Source of the DNA: Arthrinium phaeospermum
Lineage: Eukaryota; Ascomycota; Sordariomycetes; Amphisphaeriales; Apiosporaceae
Assembly (NCBI GenBank): GCA_006503535.1
Contig: QYRS01000013.1
Location: forward strand, 1,054,001-1,118,000
Direction: 5' to 3'
Length of the DNA: 64,000 bases
Shown: positions 1 through 9,651 of the stretch, piece after piece
How positions within the stretch are numbered: the first letter of the stretch is position 1
Layout of the letters: the number at the start of each line of letters is the position of its first letter
The notes under the pieces: model-generated
Told to the model about the DNA's origin: nothing
Seen by the model: the letters and a program-made list of their open reading frames with translations, nothing else
The model's database searches: none
Position numbers and translations under genes: made by a program

Positions 1-38
1 ACAGAAAGAGAGAATGCCCATTGACACACCCCCTACAG

Positions 39-456
39 TCTCTGCGCCATCATGGCCCAGATCCTGTCCATCTACGGCCTCGTCGTGAGCGTCATCATCT
101 CGGGCGACCTGAGCGAGATGATGTCGCTACACAAGGGCTTCATGCAGCTCGGCGCGGGCATAAGCGTGGGCCTTAGTGGCCTGGCTGCAGGTTTCGCCAT
201 TGGCATTGTTGGTGATGCCGGCGGTAAGTCCCTCCCTTCCATTACCTGTCTTTCTCGACTGGAGGCGCTTGGAGAAGCTGACCAGGAGACTCCATGGTGG
301 CTTTGGATAGTGCGAGCCAGTTCGCAACAGCCGCGCCTCTATGTTGGCATGGTGCTGATCTTGATCTTTGCCGAGGTCCTGGGGCTTTATGGAGTTATTG
401 TGTCCATCTTGATGCTCACCAGGGCTGGAGAGGCGGGAACCGAGTGCCTATATTGA
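39..456 (+). CDS. VMA3: V-type H+-ATPase proteolipid subunit c (VMA3-like), 3' part only
   Basis: This is the C-terminal part of the 16 kDa proteolipid that forms the rotating c-ring of the vacuolar ATPase membrane sector and carries protons across the vacuolar membrane. The gene is cut by the left edge. A CAG acceptor at 36-38 opens an exon 39-223, followed by an intron 224-310 (GTAAGT...TAG) and a last exon 311-456. The spliced protein contains the family blocks [26 protein letters not shown] and [13 protein letters not shown]; the Glu in the last block is the expected proton-binding residue. The serine-containing stretch before QQPRL fits subunit c (VMA3) better than c' (VMA11). The stretch after IYGLVVSV ([13 protein letters not shown]) and the tail ending TECLY look unusually divergent for such a conserved protein, so a second paralogue is possible. 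The upstream helices lie outside the window. Confidence 0.85.
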
Positions 457-1564
457 ACAGTGACTTTGGATCGCCACTTGGGATACCGTCTTGTTATACC
501 AAGACAAGATGTTGATGGGAAGTATGTAGGAGCTGAATTGAACCAAGCTAAAGATCCGAAGAGGTGCTTCTAGCGCTTTATCGGGTGCTAGGCTTGGGAT
601 GGATATGGCTTGACAAAGTAATCCAGTGATCTCCCGCATTGCCCACGTGAGACCGAAGTCTATTCGATATGTCACTTGAGAAACCTGCGTAACTCCAAGT
701 ATCGAAACTGTCAAGTGATACCACCCGCTGGGGGTATCATCCAACCTGCATTTTGCATTTCTTCAAGTACAGGAAAGCAAAATCAGATGCTTGCTTGCAA
801 CGAGTGAATTTGGCGGCCGGCGGCTCGGTATCATTTGCTGGGGGAGCATCACATGCTTCCTCCATACGAAGCGGATTTGGTAGTTACACTACAACCCCGG
901 CTAGGTACATGTTTATTGTTGGTGGTGTGTGGTGATCACGGCTCAGTACATCAATAGGCAGAGCGCCAAGGCTAATCAAAATTGAAGCAGTTTTTGATTA
1001 ACTTGACCTGGTCTTGAACCCCCCAACAAATCAAGTGCCGCCGCGGTGTCGGTGAGTGAACATGGGAACATCCGACGACCGATGCCACCTGCTTTTAGAG
1101 CTTTGGTTTAGTCCGGAATTGGGAGACGAGTGTACCACGAGTTGAGCAGAGAGAAAGTTGGCGGGCTCCTTTTTCTCTTTGCTCGTTCTCTTCATGCGCA
1201 TATACTTCGCCTTTTTTTTTTTTTTGGTTGTTGTGTGGCTGGCTTGGATGGACGGATGATTCACCCAGTCTACCTATGTCTGAATCTGACAAGCTCCCTA
1301 GGCGATAAACTAAAGCCCCTCTTCGTCCCTACTTGTCACAATTTGGCCCGTCTCCAATCAAACCAGCGTAAAACTGCTCAGCTGCCAGGAGCCCAACAAA
1401 CCTTCAGCAAGCCTCCCGACGGCTACGCAGGGAGAAAAAAAAATAAGTCCAGGTGTGCGCTAACTCGCCCGCACTCACGCCCTGCCGCAGACGGTTCATC
1501 TGAAGAAACAAGAACAAAATATATCGAAAAGAGTTTCCCGCCGCCGACCGACAGCCCTTCCGAC
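457..1564. other. Intergenic region between the V-ATPase c gene and SLC1
   Basis: No convincing gene is seen. The right part holds a poly-T run near 1211-1224 and is probably the promoter and 5' leader of the acyltransferase gene. The reading frame of that gene stays open upstream to about 1130, but the extension is unlike the family and is taken as leader. Confidence 0.6.
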
Positions 1565-2535
1565 ATGTCGTTCCTACTGTATTTTGCCTACTTCGTGGCA
1601 GGCCAGGTCGCCCTCACCCTGGCCCTCTATATGTTGTCCTTCCTCGTGCCCAAGGCGGCCTTTGCCGCCCGCTCTCTCGCCGCCTACATGGCCCTGGTCG
1701 TCACGGCCTCCTGCGGCGTCTTCATCTCCATCGCCATGCGCATAGCGGGCTGCGGGCAGAGTGCGCAGTGGGCCACCGGCCGCGTCTTCAAGTTCTTCAT
1801 GGCCGTCGCGACCGGCATCACGTTCGAGATCGACGACCCCGACAAACACCTCGACACCGTGCGACCGGCCGTCTTCGTCGGCAACCACCAGACCGAGCTG
1901 GACGTGCTCATGCTGGGCTGCATGTTCCCCAAATACTGCGCCGTCACGGCCAAGAAGTCGCTGAAGAGCTGGCCCTTCCTGGGCTGGTTCATGACCCTCA
2001 GCGGCACCGTCTTCATCGATCGCAAGAACACGAGCGATGCCCGCGCCGCCATGGCCAAGGCCGCAACCGAGATGAAGCAGCTCAAGCAGAGTGTGTACAT
2101 GTTCCCCGAGGGCACGCGCAGCTACTCCAAGGAGCCTACGCTGCTTCCCTTCAAGAAAGGCGCATTCCACCTGGCTGTCCAGGCCGGTGTGCCTATCGTC
2201 CCCGTCGTGGTCGCCAATTACTCGCACGTGCTCTACGTCAAGAGCTTCATCTTCAACGCGGGCAAGGTCCCCGTCAAGGGTAAGTCGACTGACAGAAGAC
2301 GTACATACGTGCATGGCCTGTAAACTGACCAGCTGGACTAGTTCTGGACCCTATTCCTACCACCGGCCTGACCTCTGCCGACGTTGACGAGTTGACCCGC
2401 TCAACCAGAGAGGTGATGTTGAAGGAGCTGGTCACGCTCTCTTCCAAGGCGCAACAGAGGCCCATGGCAGTACCAGCATCCAACGGTGGCGACGGAGTGG
2501 TCAGGGCCAGCGGCGCCGAAGCTACCATCTCATGA
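1565..2535 (+). CDS. SLC1: 1-acyl-sn-glycerol-3-phosphate acyltransferase (SLC1 type)
   Basis: The predicted enzyme acylates lysophosphatidic acid to phosphatidic acid, a step of glycerolipid synthesis at the ER and lipid droplets. Two exons, 1565-2279 and 2342-2535, flank a 62 bp intron (GTAAGT...TAG) and give about 302 residues, the usual length for the family. The N terminus has two hydrophobic segments. The PlsC acyltransferase motifs are clear: NHQTELD (NHx4D catalytic motif) near residues 106-112, FPEGTRS near residue 180, and a hydrophobic IVPVVVANYS block after it. The C-terminal exon reads VLDPIPTTGL, typical of fungal members. ATG 1565 was chosen because the hydrophobic N terminus begins there. 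The next gene downstream is more than 2 kb away on the same strand. Confidence 0.93.
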
Positions 2536-4066
2536 TCCCCAAGAGACACGAATGTTATGGTGGCCTGGGAAAAAATCGAGCATTTTCAGTCAAGCCTTGG
2601 GCTTGGCTGAACAAGATTCCCCATGAACTCGCAACGACCGTGTTGGGAGACTTCCTTTTTTTGACTACAGTATTGCGCATGCATTTGATACCCGTAGACT
2701 ATTTCCTTGAGGAGGGGGTGTTAAGGAGTACAGACCGCCTTTCTGTTGGCGCGAAGGCGGCCCGGCTCCTTGGTTAAGTTCTTGGCATTGCCTCAATTGA
2801 TGAAGGTCTGATTACTGCATTGCATACGGAATAAGAGTCGGAAGCGACTGCGCGAGACGATATAATCACAGCATAAGAGTAGAAAAGACCCCGAGGATGC
2901 TGTTAGATCGCTGGGTTCATGCTCATGCCAGTGGCGACACAACAAAGCACGACACGGCCGAAATATATATATGTATCCGCAAGTCTTTGTTACGGCACCC
3001 TCTGATGGCTTCCGCAGCAGCATGGAGCCTCGAAAGAATAGAGCATAAATTGCAATTATATTACAGGCACCATTAATCCATCCATCCGTTCAGACGGCCA
3101 AAGTGCTTGGCCGTGGGAAGTTGATTGATCGTTTGGTCTGGTCCTTGCTGCTGTACATCCCCATTGAAGCATTGTTGATTGCCCCTCCTTTATGGTCTGA
3201 CCCCTCTGACCCCTGTGCGATCTAGATATGCATTGACGTAAGCGGGGTAGGACAGAGGTAGTGGTAAAGAGATAGGCTGATAGGTAGCTCAAGGTGCCAC
3301 ACCTGACACCCCTTCGTCGTCTACCTACATCTACATACTTACCTCCTTATGTGAGAGGTGAATGTTATAGGCGCTTGTGACACGTAGTAGTACTATCGAG
3401 TTACTGTATGAAGGCATGCACGCCATCACTCATATTTGATGTACCACTCAGTCAAAACAGGGATGACAATTCTAGAATTCTTGGCCTGGGCAGCATTAGT
3501 CCTGCCCATTAAGCTTTACCGACAAAGCTGGGGGGTTAGAGGCCGCCAATCGACGGATGCCATTCCGGGCAGCTCCCAATTCCAGCTAAGTTTTTCCCTC
3601 TTGGTCACACCAATTATGTCCGCCCAGCTGCGACACATCGCGATCATGGATGACGCCACAGGTCTACTGTAGTAGTATGTATCTGTCCAGCTCTCTGGCA
3701 TTGGATTCGGAAAGCTCCCAAGAGAGAAAGAGAGGGATGGTGGTCTCTCTCTCTCGGCTTGGTATTTCACCAAAACCGGTGTATTGCTTGAGTTGAGAGA
3801 AGCAAGCAAGGGGGGTAAGCCACTGCTACTTCCTGCACGTGCGGACATGGTCCCTCTGCCAATCGGTTGAGCCCTCACTAGTCGATACCGGTGATACCAC
3901 ATACCATCGGTCTTTGGCAATGGTAGTCGTAGATCCTACCGCTTGTCAACGTGCCACAAGCCACTGCGTACTACGTATGTCCTTGTTCTAGCAGGGGTTC
4001 AAGAGACATGCCAGCTCAGAGCTAACCTACTGTAAGCTTTTAAACTTGTGTCGGCTTGGAACAGTG

Positions 4067-4513
4067 AGGGGGGCGGGGATGGTCGACCATACTGTACAGT
4101 AGTGGTTTGTAAGCCATGACGGGATCGCAGCCCGCCCAGCCCGTTCTGCGCAAGCCGAAGCTCTGTACTTCCCCTCAGAGTATATTTTGATCGCACCGCT
4201 AGTCCTCCTTGATGTCACGCAGCTGCAGAAACATAGCATATTAGGAGTACGAAGGGTCTGCGTACACGGTCGACGGGACTTATGATGACGACCCCTTCTA
4301 CATAGGCGACATGTCCTGCCTAGGTACCGGCCTAGCCAGCCCACGCACTCACTGCGCCTGGAATCAGAAACACATTGCCCAGCTCTGGGCGTGTTCGCGG
4401 ATATCCAGGTAGAGAAAGAGAAAGAGAAAGAGGCCTCGTTTAGCCGGAGGGGGGACGGGTAGGTCGAGTGACGTCGTCTTTTCGTTCGACGGCCCCCCTC
4501 CATCGTCGAGGGG
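4067..4513. promoter_or_regulatory. Cluster of six stress-response elements (STRE, CCCCT/AGGGG)
   Basis: Core STRE pentamers are read directly at 4067-4071 (AGGGG), 4171-4175 (CCCCT), 4292-4296 (CCCCT), 4448-4452 (AGGGG), 4495-4499 (CCCCT) and 4509-4513 (AGGGG). The last three fall within 66 bp. In yeast, STREs bind the zinc-finger factors Msn2/Msn4, and filamentous fungi have related C2H2 factors. The placement 60-125 bp upstream of a TATA box and the nature of the downstream gene (DDR48-like stress protein) suggest stress induction, which is an inference. Confidence 0.6.
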
Positions 4514-4516
4514 GGC
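4492..4516. repeat. Perfect 9-bp inverted repeat containing two STREs
   Basis: GCCCCCCTC (4492-4500) is followed after a 7-nt spacer by its exact reverse complement GAGGGGGGC (4508-4516). Each arm contains one STRE core. It could be a paired binding site or a cruciform-prone element. Confidence 0.6.
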
Positions 4517-4570
4517 GCGGGAGGCAGCTCAGTTAGTTGGCAGGCTGGAGCTTGGTGCTGCTGTGATACA

Positions 4571-4580
4571 GTATATAAAC
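4571..4580 (+). promoter_or_regulatory. TATA box of the DDR48-like gene
   Basis: GTATATAAAC lies about 120 bp upstream of ATG 4697 and just downstream of the STRE cluster. The spacing suits a TATA element with a leader of roughly 80-90 nt. Confidence 0.55.
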
Positions 4581-4696
4581 CACCCTGCTTTCGTCTCCTG
4601 TTTGCATCGGAGTGAAGAACTCGTCAGTATCTGCTTCCCAACACGCTTGTATACAACCTGCACAAACCTAAAAAGTTCAACGGCAGTGACTTCATC

Positions 4697-5678
4697 ATGT
4701 CTTACAACGATAACGGCAACGATAGCTACGTGAGTTACCATAATATCATCCCACCCATAACTACCTACTCTTTACATGGGTAACTGACATCACACACAGG
4801 GCGCGGGTGGAAACTCATATGGTACCACAGGCGGCTCCAGCGACAACTACGGCTCCTCGGGCCGCGACAACAACGACACGTATGGCTCCTCTACCACTGG
4901 CACCACCGGCCGCCGGGACGAGGACAGTTCCTACGGATCCAGCACTACCCGTTCGCAGGACCCCTACGGCTCATCGGCCGGCAACATTGGCTCCGATAGC
5001 TACGGCTCTTCCACCACCGGCATGGGCTCCAGCACCGGCACCGGTGGAGGCTTTGGCTCTAGCCGCCGCGACGACAATGATAACACCTATGGGTCATCCA
5101 CCACCACCGCCTCTGGCATTGGCGGCCGCCGCGGTGACGATGACTACAGCAGCGGCACCACTGGGGGCTTTAACTCTTCCCGCCGCAACGAAGGCGGTGA
5201 CACCTACGGCTCGTCCACGACAACAACTTCCGGAGGCGGAGGCTACGGCTCGTCCGGCCGAAACGACAACCAAGACAGCGGTTTCGGCTCCAGCGGCACG
5301 ACGCGCCGCAACAACGATTCCGGCGACGGCAACACCTACGGCGGCAACACGAGCACCTCCACGACCACGGGCGGCGCCAATGATTTCGGCTCCTCTGGCG
5401 GCGCCTACGGTTCCAGCACCTCGGGCCGTCGCGACGACGACAACACCTACGGCTCTTCCACTGCCGGCAGTGGCTCTGGCATCGGCGCCGGCGCCGGCAC
5501 CGGCACCAGTGGCGGCTACGGCTCCAGCAGTCGTCGCGATGACAACGACAACAAGGGCGACAGCGGCCTCGGAAGAGCCATGCAAAAGGCCGGCGAGACC
5601 CTCCACATTGGCGGCCTCGAGCAGAAGGGCCGTGCGAAGCGTGAGGATGCCGGCTACGACAACAGCAACGACTACTAG
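4697..5678 (+). CDS. DDR48-like Gly/Ser/Tyr-repeat stress protein
   Basis: Exon 4697-4729 and exon 4800-5678 are joined over a 70 bp intron (GTGAGT...CAG) to give 303 residues. Nearly all of the protein is a degenerate tandem repeat built on (R)RDDNDNTYGSS with Gly, Ser, Thr, Asn, Asp and Tyr dominating, so it should be highly hydrophilic and disordered. The repeat resembles the NNDSYGSS repeats of yeast DDR48, a DNA-damage and heat-inducible protein. The last 35 residues differ: a GRAMQKAGETLH block followed by LEQKGRAKRED resembles the conserved end of filamentous-fungal DDR48 homologues, as I recall them. A role in stress tolerance is inferred from this resemblance and from the STRE-rich promoter. 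No catalytic motif is present. Confidence 0.8.
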
Positions 5679-5985
5679 GCGTTTATTGCCCCTTTTTCTC
5701 GCCTTGAATTCGGGAGCCATTTTGTAAGGAGGAGATAACCTTCGTTTCAAAACTAATCAATACGTGCTTTCCATCCATGGTTGGTTCAGTCCTTCATTGG
5801 TTGGTATGGATGATGCGGGTATTCGTCTTCTAGTAATAGTCTGCGGCCTCTGTACAGCCAATAATACCACATGCCAGGAGGTCCTTCTGTGAACTGAGTA
5901 TTTACTTTGTATTGCGATTGCTATTCCTGAATCAAGTCTATTTTGTCACATGCCAATATGGGCAGCCCTTCTAGGGGTCTTATAA
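5679..5985. other. Convergent 3' intergenic spacer
   Basis: About 307 bp lie between the DDR48-like stop and the stop of the LMBR1-like gene on the other strand. Only 3' UTR-like, AT-rich sequence is seen. Confidence 0.6.
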
Positions 5986-8130
5986 TTATAATCGTATCCT
6001 CCCATCGTTTCCGCCGCCACCAAACCACCTCCTGACATCTAGATTATTACTATTACTAGTGCCGCTGGCACCAACACCGCCGCTGCTTCCGGCCTGAGTG
6101 CCCTCTTCATCCCCGCCGAGCCACTTGGGCTTCTTGATTCCATCGCCAATCTCCTGGAACCATTTGGGCGTATCAATGGTATCGATGGTGTTCTTCATGC
6201 GGTGGCCCAGCGACGTAAAGAAATTATCGTCCTCGGCCTCCCCGTTGCTGTTGGCGGCCCGCGACCGCGACTGCGCCGCCGCAGCCCTGCTGGTCTGCGA
6301 AGTCACATTATCCCGGTATGAGGATGGAGAGGTGGCGAAGGGGGTCTGGGGGGTGCCCTCGCGCCGCGCCGCGGGGACCGAGAGGATCGGGGTCGACCTC
6401 GCGGCCGAGCCGCCGATGATGGCTTCGCGTCGCGAGAGCGAGGTCCCGTTGAGTTCGCGCTCGATGAGCGCGCGGCCTTCACGCCAAGAGCCCGTGCCGT
6501 AGCCCGAATCGTTGTCCTCCTCGTCGATGAGATCCACGTCGAAGCCGACCATGCGCTTGACCTTGCCGTACAGCCCGAAAAGAGTCGCGCACACGGGAAG
6601 GAGGACCAAGATGGGGAAGAGGTTGTCGAACCATTCACCGAGGGGCGTGAAGTCAATGAGCTGGCCTAGGAATTTGTAGAATCGCGTCTTCGTAAACACC
6701 TCGGGCGACAAGAAGGTCATAAAGTTGTAGGATAGGGGCACACTAAGCCTCGCGACGTAGCTTGCATACCAGAAACCAGATTCGTAGCTGGTGTTACGTC
6801 GCACCAAGGCACGCCCTCTCCAGACCTTGACTTCTGTCATCGAGGTCAAGGCTGCCGCGCACATGTACAAGATCCAAAGAGCGGCGATGACTTGGCCAGC
6901 AAAACCTACCTGCCCCTTTTCACCAGTCCAGTGATGGACAACGCTGAGCCGGATGACCGACAAGCTGGGCAATGCTGTCCTGACCATCTCGGACCAGATA
7001 ATGCAAGCAGATGCTAAGGCCAGAAAGCCTGCAAACAGGACTCGAAGTGCCGGCAGGACATTGAAGTGATAGAGATACCGTGTATATGGGCTTAGAATAG
7101 TGGTCCTCTCGAGGAATGAAGAGCCTGGTGTCGCGCTGCCGAAATCAAGTTTCTTGGATGCGGCAGAATCCAGGATTGCCTGCGTCCTCGAGGCATCCAG
7201 GAGGAGAAGGTTCCACTCGTCGACGTAGCGAGACCTGGTATGGCGCGCTCGGTCGAGTTGGCGTGTCAAGTCTGCCATATACTTCTCGGTAATGACGGTG
7301 GGCAGAATGCGACTCTCGGTTCCGATCCGCGGCGCGGAGCTGCCGGGTCGTGACTCGGGCACATTGCACATGTCGGCCAATTCCTCGATCCATTCCTGGA
7401 AATCCCGAGCCGTGCCCGTCTTGCGCTTGCTCAACTCGGACACCTGGACCTCCAACTCTTCCAGGTTCATGATCGCGTCCTCCATCCTTTCGTACAGCTT
7501 GGGCGCGTGCGACTGTAGTCTCCGTAATCTGCCGCTGATGCTTGCGTTCTGGAGTAGTTTTCGCGGTATCGTCACGAGCCCGTGGCCCATCAAGTAAATG
7601 GCGAGAAACAAGCCCCAGCAGTAGGCCAGCGCCATGACCACGCCCTTTAGGGCCCCCAGGTGGAAGCCGTATTTGATGAAGTAGTATACCAGGCCGAGGA
7701 TGCCGGATCCAAGGACGATGGCTTGGTACTGTGCATTCTGGCGCAAGGAGTACATGACGCGGTCTTTTGGTTCTCGGTACCCGGCGTCGGAGTATTCGGC
7801 AAGGATGGGCAGGATGAACCAGGTGAGCGCAAAGGTCAGCCAGTAGGTTATCCTCCAGGAAACCAGCAGCAGGCGTGGCGGGAACCATATGCCGCGAGCG
7901 GCTACATCGTCGGTCGCGGCGCTCGAGGCGAGATCGATGGGGACGAGCAGGACGATGAAGGCCGGCAGCCAGAGGGCGAAAAAGATGGGGACGAGGACGT
8001 AGGCGGGCGTCGCGCGGAGCGGCAGATAATATCGCAAAATGAGGAGGACGATCAAGGAGAGGACGAGCAGGGCAATGGCAGCAAAGACCTCGGAGCCCAC
8101 GGCAGATGCTGCACTCAATGCAGAGGCCAT
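5986..8130 (-). CDS. LMBR1-like multipass membrane protein
   Basis: A single uninterrupted reading frame gives about 714 residues from ATG 8130. The frame stays open 30 codons further upstream, but the protein from MASALSAASA begins just before the first hydrophobic helix, so this start is preferred. Five hydrophobic segments lie in the first 190 residues (roughly 13-33, 43-64, 88-112, 137-157 and 162-185), with the VPIDLASS block after the second, typical of LMBR1 proteins. A charged region predicted to be coiled coil follows (RLRRLQSH to about residue 270), then about four more helices to roughly residue 560. The tail is polar, Ser/Ala-rich and ends in a Gly-rich GGGGNDGRIRL. The family contains integral membrane proteins of uncertain function, including receptor-like and trafficking proteins. 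No more exact role can be given. Confidence 0.85.
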   Translation of the reverse strand: MASALSAASAVGSEVFAAIALLVLSLIVLLILRYYLPLRATPAYVLVPIFFALWLPAFIVLLVPIDLASSAATDDVAARGIWFPPRLLLVSWRITYWLTFALTWFILPILAEYSDAGYREPKDRVMYSLRQNAQYQAIVLGSGILGLVYYFIKYGFHLGALKGVVMALAYCWGLFLAIYLMGHGLVTIPRKLLQNASISGRLRRLQSHAPKLYERMEDAIMNLEELEVQVSELSKRKTGTARDFQEWIEELADMCNVPESRPGSSAPRIGTESRILPTVITEKYMADLTRQLDRARHTRSRYVDEWNLLLLDASRTQAILDSAASKKLDFGSATPGSSFLERTTILSPYTRYLYHFNVLPALRVLFAGFLALASACIIWSEMVRTALPSLSVIRLSVVHHWTGEKGQVGFAGQVIAALWILYMCAAALTSMTEVKVWRGRALVRRNTSYESGFWYASYVARLSVPLSYNFMTFLSPEVFTKTRFYKFLGQLIDFTPLGEWFDNLFPILVLLPVCATLFGLYGKVKRMVGFDVDLIDEEDNDSGYGTGSWREGRALIERELNGTSLSRREAIIGGSAARSTPILSVPAARREGTPQTPFATSPSSYRDNVTSQTSRAAAAQSRSRAANSNGEAEDDNFFTSLGHRMKNTIDTIDTPKWFQEIGDGIKKPKWLGGDEEGTQAGSSGGVGASGTSNSNNLDVRRWFGGGGNDGRIRL

Positions 8131-9651
8131 CGTGAACAACAGTCGTGAGAGGATAGATGCGCCCCCATGCAGAATCTCGATTTGTTGGTAAGGATGGTTG
8201 TCGGTATCACGACGAGGCAAAACAATTAGTAAAACATGGGAGAGAGATGTTTGGTATGTTTGCTGGCAATGCGCGATATGATTGATTCAATGTTGCTACC
8301 TCGAAAATTAGGAAGAGAGGGATTGCGTGGCTTTGAACGAGGCAATCAGGATATGTAACGGAGAGATGGTTGAGCAAGTAAGTCCGGACGGACGATCACA
8401 ACTTCGAACCTTGTGATACTCGTAGCGCAACGGACGGGCCCCCTGCCACTTCTTCATCTTGTAAACCTTGGAAGTCTGACGTACGCTCCAGCCCACACTG
8501 CCCACTGCCCATTGCCCACCTGCACCTTGCCAACCGGGGGGCGGTTAGGCGGGTAGTGAGTGGCACACGGCCGAGCCGCAAACTAGAAGGCTCCCCCGGC
8601 AGTAGCCCGACTTTGTGCATCCCTACCTCCCTGCTCCCCTACCTGCACATGCAAGGTGGTGGACTTACTCATGTTCTACCTACGAATAGCACTAGAACTG
8701 TCACAAAACTTCCACCAACACTTATGCCTTGCTTGAAGCTTATTCAAGTCCGTTGCTGTTTCAATCCCTTTAATGTGCGGGTTACCAGCTTCAACCTTCA
8801 GGTATATCGAGGCTTCCCGCCCAACCCTTTCGCGATTCATTCCATTGGACTAGGGCGGTGTTGCCTTTACAATGGATATGAGCTTGGGGAGGAAAAGGCG
8901 GCTGGAAAATAGCGCTGCCCTTTCACCTGCCTGAGATGGGTTTTGCATGTACGTGTATTGAAGGATTGCATAGAACCCGACCGTGCCAAATGGACAAGAT
9001 TTCCACTGGACTTGTTGCTTATCTCGTACCTATCAGAACAACCGGTGACGGGTTAGCTTGGAATGGGCAATTCCAGGTATGGAAATATCAAGTAACATGG
9101 GGAACAGCGGGAAGCCGTTTCAATGTTCTATCCGCACATAACCTGTAAATCAGAGGCTCTGTATAAAAACCCTTTCGTAGCAAAGCTACCGAGTGTAGCG
9201 AACTGAGACTAAATCATTGAGCCATGCCATATCATGTAAACGAAGGCGCATAGATATGATCAATGCATTGAAAACGAAGTACAATTAACTACCCAAGGGT
9301 CTGTGAGTTGTCGATAATGCATCTGCTGTTTGTGCTTCTTTTGCTTTTGGAAGATTGCCATGGAACCTGCAGGTGTTCGACTTTTGGTGGTTTTGGTGGA
9401 CGGAGCACGAGCTGGTTGCCCGGCGACGGAGACTGGGGCCAAGTCTCAGCTCCTCAAAAACAAAGTGGGCTTTCTCACCCCTTCCTCAAAAAGGTGACTA
9501 CCATCCGCACTCTGATTTGTTTCCCCACGAAAAGCACACAAACAGACATTCGACTCTTTTTTAACGGTCTACGGCTTTTGGTCATCGGCCTTCATCATCA
9601 TCATCGATTTTCCAGTTCCAGCGACAGACACACCGGACCAAGACGAGGACC
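8131..9651. other. Divergent intergenic region between the LMBR1-like gene and Aurora kinase
   Basis: About 1.5 kb without a supportable gene. The right end has a short CAT repeat (about 9595-9606) just upstream of the Aurora start. It should contain both promoters and leaders. Confidence 0.55.

Larger units (their letters stand above)
2536..4696. other. Intergenic region and promoter of the DDR48-like gene
   Basis: No gene is supported in the first 1.5 kb, only short unrelated reading frames. There is a CT-rich stretch near 3746-3757 and a GAGAAA-type repeat at 4411-4432. From about 4060 the region carries several stress-response elements (annotated separately) and a TATA box before ATG 4697. 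Confidence 0.6.

Noticed and set aside
1574..2314. 246-codon minus-strand frame opposite SLC1
   Set aside because: Antisense shadow with His/Gly/Glu-rich composition and no domain.
4807..5727. 306-codon Ala/Thr/Pro-rich frame overlapping the DDR48-like gene
   Set aside because: Offset by one base from the repeat frame that resembles DDR48; no start context or splicing supports it.
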